Positions 1 to 10,434 of a stretch of DNA of 64,000 nt are shown one piece after another; positions within the stretch are counted from its first letter, which is position 1, and each line of letters begins with the position of its first letter. The stretch comes from Ifrita kowaldi (taxonomy: Eukaryota; Chordata; Aves; Passeriformes; Cinclosomatidae), in the NCBI GenBank assembly GCA_013398055.1, contig VZRS01001718.1:167232-231231 (forward strand), read 5' to 3'. A program made the translations under genes and the position numbers. Below the pieces are notes generated by a model. That model was not told the origin of the DNA, did not search any database, and worked only from the letters and a program-made list of their open reading frames with translations.

Positions 1-177
1 GTCACATCAATCTCTGATCATGTCCTCATCATTCATCATAAATACAGTGCTGGGAATACTTTTCCTCCTTCCCTTTTATTAATTCTAATGTAAAAGTCAT
101 CTCATTGCCATATTGAAATAGAATAACCTTCAGCATCTGTTGACATGTGATTAAGCAATTTTTCTTCTCCTTTAAAG

Positions 178-569
178 TTATAGCAGGTATCAGGGAGACA
201 GATGAGAAATTCTATTACATTGTGAAAGAAGAGAAGAATTACAGAGAAGCCTTGATCCACTGCAGGGACAGAGGAGGATCACTGGCCATGCCTAAAGATG
301 AGGCAACCAATGCCCTGATCGCTGACTACATCTCCAGCAGTGGCCTGTTCCGAGCCTTCATTGGGCTGAATGACATGGAAAGAGAAGGACAGTTCATGTA
401 TGCAGACAACAGCCCACTGCAGAATTACAGTAACTGGAAGCAAGGGGAGCCTCACGACCCAGTTGGTCACGAGGACTGTGTGGAAATGCTCAGCACAGGA
501 GAGTGGAACGACTCCGAGTGCCAAGTCACCATCTACTTTGTCTGTGAATTCCTCAAGAAGAGGAAATAA
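178..569 (+). CDS. COLEC10: COLEC10 (collectin liver 1, CL-L1), last coding exon with the C-type lectin domain
   Basis: This exon encodes about 130 residues, from the VIAGIRET start of the carbohydrate-recognition domain to a KKRK C-terminus and TAA stop. The acceptor is the AG at 176-177 after a pyrimidine-rich run; the first codon is split, so the previous exon must end one base into a codon. The C-type lectin signature is complete: four cysteines (in HCRDRG, EDCVEM, SECQ and FVCEF), the FIGLND strand and the WND calcium motif. The sugar-specificity triplet reads EPH where EPN is canonical. The text matches COLEC10 (ITEM: YYIVKEEKNYREA, PLQNYSNW, GHEDCVEML) better than its paralogue COLEC11. 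By family knowledge, CL-L1 is a secreted collagenous lectin that pairs with COLEC11 and MASP proteases to start the lectin complement pathway. The collagen and neck exons lie upstream of the window. The downstream neighbour MAL2, on the same strand, supports the assignment. Confidence 0.95.
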
Positions 570-570
570 A
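565..570 (+). promoter_or_regulatory. AATAAA hexamer overlapping the COLEC10 stop codon
   Basis: A canonical poly(A) hexamer is formed by the last lysine codon, the TAA stop and the next base. If used, it would give an almost zero-length 3'UTR, so it may be a chance match. I see no second AATAAA between here and the CR1 fragments at about 1,062. Low confidence that it is functional. Confidence 0.3.
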
Positions 571-1061
571 AGTGCCAGAGAATGTGCCTGGCACCTGCTG
601 TGCATACAATAACCCATCCTCGTTCATTTACTGCAGGGAAAGCAAATCAGGGATAGGAAACCAGAGATAGGGCTCAATCCAGCCTTCACATCACTGGCCT
701 AAGCAAGAGTAACTACTGTTTAATCATCAGTGACTGTAGGGTCAGCACAGGTCCACAGGAGGCATCCAGCCAGTTGTGAATTTTTATTTCATTTCTACAT
801 GCATTTTAGGGTGGGCATTGCTATGTGTAATTTAGGGGTAAATTTAGAGCACGCAGAGGTGAATGTAATTTCACCAATTCCAGAAATAGTAAGATCATTG
901 GTATATGAAGTACTGATGTGATTTGCACAATCCACAGATGAAAAGAGCATGACCTTCATTAATCTCTTATACCTGCACAGGGAGTCCCAGTAATTTCCCT
1001 AATTACTTGAGAGCTGGGAGAAAAGATTTTCAGTATCTCTTGAAAAAATCCTTCTTTTGTT
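570..1061 (+). other. COLEC10 3' flank, probably 3'UTR in part
   Basis: No further coding potential, repeat or canonical AATAAA is visible here. The stretch directly follows the COLEC10 stop and probably contains some or all of its 3'UTR, but the transcript end cannot be placed. Confidence 0.4.
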
Positions 1062-1140
1062 GGAATCATAATTTGAGGTGGAAAGGATCTCTGGAGATCA
1101 TTTTGTTAAACCTAGCATGCAAAGTAGGACCAACTTCAAA
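1062..1140 (-). mobile_element. CR1 LINE 3'-end fragment (minus strand)
   Basis: Reading the plus strand, the words match the reverse complement of a CR1 tail in order: an ATCATA motif, GAGGTGGAAAGGATCTCTGG, GAGATCAT, a degraded TCCAACC, and GCAAAGTAGGACCAAC. It is a short 5'-truncated copy without coding capacity. It sits directly beside a plus-strand CR1 copy. Confidence 0.55.
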
Positions 1141-1194
1141 CTTAGAAGTTTTTATATTCTCCTTAATTTGACTGTGCAATTATATTGCCTGATA

Positions 1195-2335
1195 GACATT
1201 TATCTGATTTTCTGTAAAGCCTTTGACATGGTCCCCTATAATAACATTATCTTTAAATTGGAGAGATGGATTCAATGGGTGGACTGTTAGGTGGATATGG
1301 AATTGGTTAGATGTTCAAATCCAGAGGGTGTTGGTCAATGGCTCAGAGTCCCAATGGACATCAGTGACAAGAAATGTCCCTCAGGGATCTGTATTGGGAC
1401 CAGTGCTATTTAGTATCTTCATTAATGACATAGACAAAGGAATCAAGTGCACCCTCAGCACGTTTGCAGATGGCACCAAGCGGGGTGGTACAGTTGACAC
1501 ACCTGAGGGACAGGATGCCATCCAGAGGGACCAGGCTCAAGAAGTGACCCATGGAACCTCATGAGGTTTAACAACACCAAGTGCAAGGTGCTGCACTTGA
1601 GTTGGGGCAACCCCCTGTATCAGTCCAGGTGAGGGATGAACAGATCGAGAGCAGCCCCGTTGAGAAGGACTTGGGGGTGCTGGTGGATGAGAGGGTGGAC
1701 ATGAGCTGGCAGTGTGCACTCACAAGCCAGAAAGCCAAACATGTCCCAGGCTGCATCCAAAGCCCTGTGATTCTGCCCCTCTACTCTGCTCTGGTGAGAC
1801 CCCACCTGCAGTGCTGCATCCAGCTCTGGGGTCCCCAGAAGAGAAAGGCCATGACCTGTTGGAGTGAGTTCAGAGGAGGCCACCAAGATGATCAGAGGGA
1901 TGGAGCACCTCTCCTGTGAGGAAAGGCTGAGAGATTTGGTTTTGTTCAGCCTAGAAAAAAAAAAAGCCTTTGGGGTGACCTGGTTGTGGCCTTCTGGCAC
2001 CTGAAAGGAGCCTACAAGGAAAATGGAGAGAGACTTTTTGCAAAGACATATAGTGACAGGACAAGGGGGAATGAGTTTAAAAGGAAAGAGAGTAGGTCTA
2101 GGTTAGATATCAGGAAGAAATTCTGTATTGTGAGAGTGGTGAGGCACTGGAACAGGTTACCTAGAGAAGATGTGGATGCTCCAACCCTGGAAGTGTTCAA
2201 GGCCAGGTTGGATGGAGCGCTGAGCAATCTGGTCTAGTGGGAAGAGGCCCTGCTCACAGCATGGGGGTTTGAAGTAGATGATTTTTAAGGTTTCTTCCAA
2301 CCCAAACCATTCTATGATTTTAAGATTCTATGCAG
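1195..2335 (+). mobile_element. 5'-truncated CR1 LINE, reverse transcriptase C-terminal part and 3' end
   Basis: Translated pieces in two or more frames give a broken CR1 ORF2. In order they are KAFDMV (RT), NWLDVQIQRVLVNGS, the RT core VPQGSVLGPVLFSIFIND, a degraded FADDTK (FADGTK), DLGVLVDERVDMS, LPLYSALVRPHLQ, DIRKKFCIVRVVRHWNRLP and the C-terminal KARLDGALSNLV stop. The 3'UTR ends near 2,290-2,335 with CTTCCAACCCAAACC followed by CR1-type ATTCTATGATTTTAAG tail repeats. Frameshifts separate the frames around 1,500-1,600 and 1,900-1,990, and an A-run lies near 1,956. It is 5'-truncated as most CR1 copies are, and it is dead. The open frames at 1,078-1,290, 1,223-1,564, 1,581-1,919 and 1,986-2,237 are pieces of this element. 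Confidence 0.93.
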
Positions 2336-5149
2336 AAGAGGTCTTGCTTATCTCTGTTATCAACTCTATTATCCATCAGGCTGGTCTGAAGTGTGAGGAA
2401 TTAATGGTCCATAAGCATGCAAGCCTGCACAGCTTGTAGGCAACCTGAAAACAGATGGAGCAGTTCTAGTGACTGAAGTCCCCAAAATCTGTGATAAATG
2501 TACGAAAGTACAAAGAGAACAGTGTAAAGGAAGCAACACCATTCCTATATTCCTGTAAACAGGCAGGTGTAATACAAGCTATACCATGTGCATTGCTGGT
2601 TTAACAAGTGATTCTAGGAACATATTAACTCCCTAACTCAGAAGCCAGTGACGTTCAATGTCTAATGCTAAAATCACCCGTGCCTTTGTAACACAGGAAG
2701 AAGCTACAGAACAGGTTTTATCCCCCAAGACCCCAGATTCAGTTATGGCTGAACAACTTAGTCATGCAGTTCAGAGGGACTCACTTAAAAACGATGAGTA
2801 TTGAATATGAAGGCTCTGCTGTCACTGCCTGGCTACTCAGATCTCCATGTCAAAATGCCCACAAAGAATCACATTTTTATATCTCTAAGAATACTGACAG
2901 AGCTTTTTTCTTCAGACACAGCAAGTTCTTAGTCATGGTTTGCCTTTCCTCACAGCAGGAGATGTCAAGAGAAACTCCAGGACCATTGCAATGCAAGTCT
3001 GTAGGTTTTCTTTCCCACTTGATATTAAAAATTAAGGAATGATATCTGGAAGCTAAGGAGAATGCTAGACACTAGGCACCAGACAGCAACATTCCCTGAG
3101 CACCAGGTGCACAAAGTCTTCCTCTGCATATACAAAGAGCTGGACATGCCATCAGCTCGCAATGCAGAGGGTCAGCTCCAAGTCTCCCTTCTACTGCTGA
3201 GTACAGCACTGCAAAGGCAATCAAACTATCATACGTCCTCAACCTCACCCTAAACAGGAAAATTCTCCAAACCATTTACCTGGTTGTTAGTTTGACTCCA
3301 AGTTCACCTCTGAGCATTGACCAACACAGGAGCATCCCAGGAGACTCTGTGACTCAGAATCACTCTTGTAATCTGGTTTCTCTGACACTTGTTCCTCCAG
3401 AAAACCTCCTGCTGCTACCAGCAGTAAACTATCTGTGTTGCTACACACCCTCCAGGAAACTATTCAGACCTGTGAATAAAGGGGTGGGACCACATTTCTT
3501 TTCACTGCTCCCCTTCTATGCTATGAGAGTATTTGGGCAAACAGGTTCACTTTGCATGACATAACTTAGCCTGAATTGTTCCCTCTCTGGGAACTGATAT
3601 TCCTCAAAATTCGGCAGAATTACACTTTTTAGGATCTATTGTAATAAACTCATTAAGCTAAACACTTTTGTTTCAGAAGCATTAATGGGTAATGATAAAG
3701 AATTAATGATTAATTCAAAAGTATGTTTCAAAAATAAGTTAGCAAGAGCAGAGGGTAGGCACAAGCTGAGCCAGTCAGTGTAGTGCGCGTGCAGCCTCAT
3801 CCATCAAATAAGTTGCAACCTACTACATTGAGGAAAAATAATTCCTTTTAGAAGTTCAAGCCCAAGGCTGCTGGCCTCATTCACAGCAGGTCAGTTCCTA
3901 CCAGTCATGAAGAAGTGGCATAGTAATATCCCTGTGGGTAGGCATAATCACTTCTCCACACTTCATCTTTACTTCTGACCCAAAAGCCACCAAAACATGC
4001 TTACCAGACTGGAGGTCCATATTCTGAAACCCTCTGGCCATACTGAGACCATTGGCTGACAAATTTAGAGGTGTCCTTAATGCTATAACCAGTATGGACA
4101 GGCCATTTTCCTGTTCTTTAGGAGGAAACTCAGAGCTGGGAGAAGGTGGAAGTGGAGCAATACTTTGCTGCAGGAACAAGCTCTGCCTTAGATTAGACCA
4201 GCTGCTCTCCAACACATTCAAAATCAGGAAATACATGTCTAAATTGAAACTTTAGGGGTTTTTTAGGTGACTATGAGTTATGAGTAATCCTGGACCATGC
4301 TGCACGTACAGGAAAGAATGACTATCACAGCCTCTGGCTGTATGGCTGAGTGACGAAGTGAGTGAGGAACTTGTGCTGGATTTCCACAATGGAAAGGCTG
4401 GGACTACCCAGTTCTTCCATCTTCATCCTCTCCTACCACACCAGCTTCATCCTTTCTTAAATAGAAAAAAAATAAACAAAACCAACCCTTTTACCCACTA
4501 TTGGAACATTGGGCAGAGCTATGCCAGCTGAAACAAGCAGACTTGGGATGGCAGTTCCTTTGCTAACTAGAGAAGAGGGACAGCAGAGGAGCACAGCAGA
4601 TGTCCAATGTTCAAGCCAACCGGGCATAAGTGTGAGCAGGTGCCTGTGCAGCCCATTCCTGCAGCACTAGTCCCAGTTAATAAATTCTGCCAAGAAGCTC
4701 AACTCATAGGCCAGGCCAAATAAAAAAGCCTATACCACAGAGGAAACCTGGCAGGTAGGTACCTGTCCCATGCCTTGTGGACATAGGCTTGAAATATTAT
4801 AACTTGAAATAACTGAAATATTATAGCCATGTTTTGCAGAAAAGATATGCTTGCTATAATTAAGAATTTGGGCTACATCAAAAGTTTCACTGCTAGCCAA
4901 TGGAAATTCACTGTGGTGGGTAAAGTATCTTAGGTTTATACATTAAGTGGATGGAGCCAGGAACACAGGAAAGGTGTCTGACTATTCACAATTCATGGTC
5001 TGTTAACGTGTGACACCTAAACCATTTTACCCAATCCCAGTATAACTTTTACACGTTTTTCTTTCCATTATTCCCAGGTTGAATGTTTCTTGTTTCAATT
5101 TATGCCTGCTGTTTCTTGTCCTCCCACCACTTAACCTACCACTGTGAAG
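2336..5149. other. Intergenic DNA between COLEC10 and MAL2
   Basis: No gene, RNA or recognisable repeat was found. Open frames up to 112 codons occur on both strands but show no domain, signal peptide or family resemblance. Confidence 0.6.
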
Positions 5150-6830
5150 AGCCTGGCTTTGTCTTCTTGAAGACACCCTCATAGGTCCTGGCAAGCTGCT
5201 ATCAGGTTCACCTGAAGCCACCTCTTCACCAGGCTGAATAAATCCATGTCCTTTAGCTCCTCATCATGTGGTTCTGACTCCAGCCATCCTAGGGGGTCTC
5301 AGCTAAACTTGGCTCCAATTTTTCATTGCCTTTCCTAGAGGGGCTCAAAAGGACACAGTGCCTAGATGTGGCCTAACAGGTGCTGAGCAGGAGGATAATC
5401 TCTTCCCACAAGCTCCTGGCTGTGCAGGCCATGTGCTGTCTGCCAGGACTCTCCAGAGGCCTTGCAGCAGAGCCAATCGACCCCAGCACCTATTGATGCA
5501 AGGGCTCAGCATTCCCAGGTGACAGGAGCTTTGCATTTGTCCTTGCTGAATTTCGTAAGGTTCCTCTTGGCCCATTCCCCCAGCCTGCCTAGGTTCTTCT
5601 GTCTGGTAGCACTGCCCACAGCATATTCACTGTTCCCTACAATTTGGTGTCATCTACAAACCTGAGGAAAGTGGATTTTATCACCTCCTTGAAGTACCTG
5701 GTAAAGATGCTAAACAGCACTGTTCCAGTCTCCAGATTGCTATGGCACTCTACTAGGTAAACAGGAAAATGTTGTCTGGGTAGAGAACAACTCATTCAAC
5801 CATTCTCCTCTGAGCCAAATCAATGAATTTTTAGCCATACAGACTGTAACATCCATCCCAGCTGGGATACAAGAATGTTGTTGGAGACAATGTCAAAAAC
5901 CTTGCCTAATTTGAGGTAAATGATATCCACTTCCCTCCCCTCATCCACAAATCCAGTCATAGAACCATAAATACAATCAGGCAGTCAGACAAGATTTACA
6001 TTTGGTAGATCCACGCTGATTGTTTCTGATCACCTTCTTCTCCTTCATATGCCCAGAAATGTGTTCTAAGAGGACCCACTCCTTTAAGTTCCACAGGAAC
6101 CAAAGCAATGCTGATCAGTTTATAGTTCCCCATGTTGTCTTTGGCCTTTCTGAAAAAACGGTGCAACATTTACCTATTTCCAGTTACTAGGAACATGGTC
6201 TAGTTACAAGATCTCCATAACCCTTCTGATGTGATGGAGTGGCCCTGCAGAGACGTCTAACCGGGTTTTTTTGGCACCTTGGATGTGGTCTGCCTGGTTC
6301 CATGGTGTTTTCTGGTCAAACTCTCTCAAGTAATCCCCATCTAAACACTCGTCTACTGCTGGTTGTTCTCTTTGAACCCTTTCCCTAAGCACAGATGCAT
6401 GGCATAGTTTGGTGGTAGAGATGGCAAATAAACCTTAGAATGCCTCCATTTTATCAGTGTCTGCTGTCACTACATCACCTCCTCCATTCAGCAATAGTTC
6501 CACATATTCCTTGCTCAGCCTTTTCATACTAACAAAGCATTGGAAGCTCTTCTTGTTGTGCTTCCCATGTAAGTTTCAACTGCATTTAGGCTTTGGATCT
6601 CCCAAGGCTACTCCTACAAATTCAGGTAATGCTTCTAAATTATTCCTTTGTAGCCTGTCCCTGCTTCCATCTCCTCTATACTTCCTTTTCATACTGGAGC
6701 TCCACAAAGCTCCCTGTTCAGCCACACCGACCTCCTAACAAATCTGCCTGTAGATGTACAGTGAAAACAAGAATGCTGCCTACGATAGCAAGAATACTTC
6801 AGCATGCTTCCTGCTCTTGGACAACCAGGA
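5150..6830 (-). mobile_element. Old decayed CR1 LINE, reverse transcriptase region (minus strand)
   Basis: Read on the minus strand, decayed text follows CR1 ORF2 in order. From high to low coordinates I see a pre-RT segment, VPSNWK...NVAPFFQKG (the VPxDWxxANVxPIxKKG block), a CLT/FYD block, a damaged DFSKAFDTVSH block, the FxDDTK block (near 5,640-5,655) and the 3' portion in which a flipped LRGLELRSY-type segment is still readable around 5,230-5,350. Many stops and indels show it is much older than the copy at 1.2-2.3 kb. Boundaries are approximate. It explains all the open frames of both strands in this interval. Confidence 0.8.
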
Positions 6831-7057
6831 ATTAATGATAATCTGTATTCTGAAGAATCTCACTCAGTGACATTATCAAGCATTATCATCCTGTATTCCC
6901 CAGGCTCACAACACATATAAGGCACAGATATCTATGGTAAATATAATGTTTTAGAAACTAACTCTAATAAAATTGATCACAGAATCAACATGTGCCATTA
7001 GGAATACATTTTCCTCAAGCACTTCAAACAATTTCACATGGGCATTCAGCTGATCCA

Positions 7058-7104
7058 TTTCTTTCTTTCTCTTTCTTTCTTTCCTTCTTTCTTTCCTTCT
7101 TTCT
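7058..7104 (+). repeat. (TTTC)n microsatellite
   Basis: Tetranucleotide TTTC array of about 47 bp interrupted by TTCC variants. Confidence 0.95.
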
Positions 7105-10100
7105 ACTTCTATGACTGCTTTTAATAATTTAAAAAAAACCCCAACAATTTAGCACCTAGAGCAATTGCCACATTCTTGACCACAGCCACAAGAATATATA
7201 GGCATCTCTATGTAGTTTTACATACAGTCTTAAATAGTACATTGCAATTGTAGCTCAACTGAAATGGTTATTGAAATGCAATTTGACGCCATGTGTGATG
7301 ACAAAAATAGTATATGTGTCACAGAGAGAGGGATTAACATGGTAATTTGGAAAGCATTGCTCTAGATTGTCTTGATTTAATAGGTTTGCATGGGTACAGA
7401 AGCCATGAATTGTGATTTCTTTTTTCCTCCCTCTTTTCTTATTTATTAAAGTCATATGTAAACTGCTCAACACACGGAAAAAAGAATGAGCAAGATCAAA
7501 GCAGTAGCTTAATCTGTGTTTCTTTTATGCTTGTGTGGCAAGGGAGAACAGCAAATTGTAAAAGAATTTCTGCCTACCTGCTGTGTGCAGTGCACCCAAC
7601 TAAAGCTTGGGGCCCCACCCACTCCTGGCCTGGAAAGGTTGCTCCATGCAGATCTTTCAACACAGGGAGGAAAAGTTTTAATTGATTTTTAGGTGGGTGG
7701 GACCAGGAACTCACATCACTCAGTTTTGCAGACAGCAGCAGCAGCCTACTGAAGCCCAGAAGCTGACCACACAGAGCTGTCTGTGGCTGGGGTGTGTGTG
7801 TGAACATGTGCATTTTGAGTTCAGAATCCCCAAGGCCCTTAGTGCTGTACCTCAGCATCCTCAGTGCTGTATCTGTGCTTAAGCCCCATGGAGGTCCTGT
7901 CCCTGATCAAGTGTGGACCTGCAGATGCCGGGGGAGTCAAGGGACTGCAGTTTCTCATTGGTATGAGGCAGTACATCATAGATGCAGCTGCAGAGCCACG
8001 ACCTCAAATGATGCAATTTCATTATATATCTTCTTTTTTGTCCCATTTGTCTTTAGTTATGTGTTTTACAAAACAAATATAACTTTTTTAAAGTAGCCAG
8101 ATGTCAGTCATTACTTTGGTTTTATTGATGTGGACATAGTTCAATCCTAAAGAGTCCTAAAAAGTATATGTAGTATCTTTTAAAAGTAGGTACCAGTGAT
8201 GAATCTCCTGTTCATTTTTTTAATCTTACTATATGCTGCAAGTTTTGCTATCTTGTTAACCTCTCAGCAGTAAATTGTCTAGCAAGAGATGCTAATTTTC
8301 CCAACTTCATACAACAGAAGTCTTTATGTCAGTTTCCCACAACATTCCCGGAGTGCATGGAACACTCTGCTGTGGGGAAGGTGGAAGGAGGAACAATGAT
8401 GACCAGTCAGTCAGTAGAAGATTAAGTAAAACAGTGCAGAAAAACGTGAATACAGAGTTGGCGGATGCTTACCATGCGAGGTGATGAATTTATTTCCCAC
8501 TGTGAGCTAATTTCTAGGTCTTGAAAAGCCTTTACATTTTGTCAGAGAAAATCTAAAATGTTGTCAGTAGGGCCAACAAGAAATTTCAATTCAATAGATC
8601 AGGAATACCAGAGCTTTCTGCAAGTCCATGTTTGCGGGAGAGAGAGAACTTTCTCAGGACCTGAAGAAGCAGAAATACATTTTCTGCAATACCAAGGACA
8701 AAGCAGACATGAGAGATTCCTATGATCTATATCCAGATACCTACTTTAGTACAAAACAAATTGTTCATCAAATGAGGCTTTTTCTTTCCTGTTTGTAGTG
8801 GACAGTCTAGCCAGATAACTGGAGATACACATAGGCACTTGATGAGCTGAATCCCAGCCTGGTTTCTTTCACTGTGCACCAGAAACCCAAAAGGACTTCA
8901 TGCGAGGTTAAGTATTTCTTTTTGAGTATAGCTAGATGTAGAAATGTATGAACACATTAGTCCTATACAACAAATTACATCTTCGAAGTACCCCATAAAT
9001 ATTAACTACACAGCAATTATACTATCCTATTAGTAATGCACAGAATACTGACCTATTTATTCTTTTGCTATTATGTAAAATTAATGAGCTGTGTTTTTTT
9101 GACCACTGATTCATCCTTCTTCCAAATACCTGTGGATTAAAATTTAAGCTACTTAAATAGCTCCACAAAACTACTGGTAGGCAGAAAAAGGCAAGGCCAT
9201 TCAAGTATTTGAAATGCACTGCTACAGACTGTAAACACTCTGAAGGATATGTGAACATAAGGTCCCATTCCTAATCAAATTCCAGGGTAGAAAAATAATT
9301 TTGTTTAAAGGTGTAGGTAGTCTGCTGTTTAAAGTTTGTTTGATTTTATTTTTTTAATTACTGTCTCGTAAATAAATTACAAAACTTTCCTGGTAGCCAG
9401 TTCACCATCCCTTTCTCTTCCCTCATCCAGCACCTCTGAGAACAATGTGCAAGTCCACTGTCAGGAGTTATTTACTGTAGTGGATGAAAACACTCACTAC
9501 ATAAGAGAAGCATGAGCACAAGCATGTGCATCCTGAAAGATGTCAGGGAACAAAGTGCAAAGCCAGACACTAATGAATACAAGAAATCATCAGCAACTGT
9601 GAATGAAGTAAAATATTCATTATCTGTGTGAGTAAATTCAGTGGTTGTCACATTAAAAATCATGGAGGGAAAGGGGGAGAGTTGGTCTTTACTTATTTTT
9701 CATAGTCTGAACAACATCCTAGCAGAGTTTGTCTCAACATGAGGATAGCACAAACCACCTCACCTTCCTTGGTGATTCGTAAGCTAAACCTGCCAGCAGA
9801 ACCACAGATTGTTTTCTATCCAGAAATTGCATACATACTGTGTGTAACACTTATTTCTTCACGAAGGACGTCAGGCCAACAGGAATGCAGTTTAACTGGT
9901 TTAGGATTTATGAAAGAAAGAAAAGAAAAAAAAAACCCAAACCTGTTTGTTTTCCTGTGAATCAAAACCTACTTGATCAAATGCTTAAACTTACCAAAAC
10001 ATTTTGAAAGAATCTGAGGTGAGGTTCAGTAGGAACTAAGGGGTTGAGATAAGCCTGCAGAAATAAATTCACAGTAATTTCCTGAAATAAAGATATTGTT

Positions 10101-10244
10101 CTCATGTCTTATGTTAATATCTGATGTAGGTTCAGCACCTGATGACTCAGAAGGAGTTAATGTTTGGAACTTGCCATCAGTATCAGGATTGGTTTTCAGA
10201 GGATCTGAGCACATAAGCAGGCAGAATTTCTCAATCTGATATAT

Positions 10245-10289
10245 GACATGAGAAAATCAAGCACTAGAAGACATGAGAAATCAAGCACC
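10245..10289 (+). repeat. 25-bp tandem duplication, two copies
   Basis: GACATGAGAAAATCAAGCAC begins at 10,245 and recurs at 10,270 with one A missing. It looks like a local slippage duplication. Confidence 0.85.
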
Positions 10290-10402
10290 ACTTCCTGAAA
10301 ATACCTGACTGTCCTATGGGAGTTTATCATTGCAGAGGACTGGCAAACTCATAATCTAAAGTTCAAGGTCAGAGAGCATGTATTTGTGCTTATTCTAAGT
10401 TT

Positions 10403-10434
10403 AAAAAAAAAAAAAAAAGAGAGAGAGAGAGAGA
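10403..10434 (+). repeat. (A)16 followed by (GA)n
   Basis: A 16-base A run joins directly to eight GA dinucleotides. Confidence 0.95.

Noticed and set aside
279..617. Minus-strand frame of 112 codons across the COLEC10 exon
   Set aside because: It is the antisense shadow of the real lectin exon, with no domain of its own.
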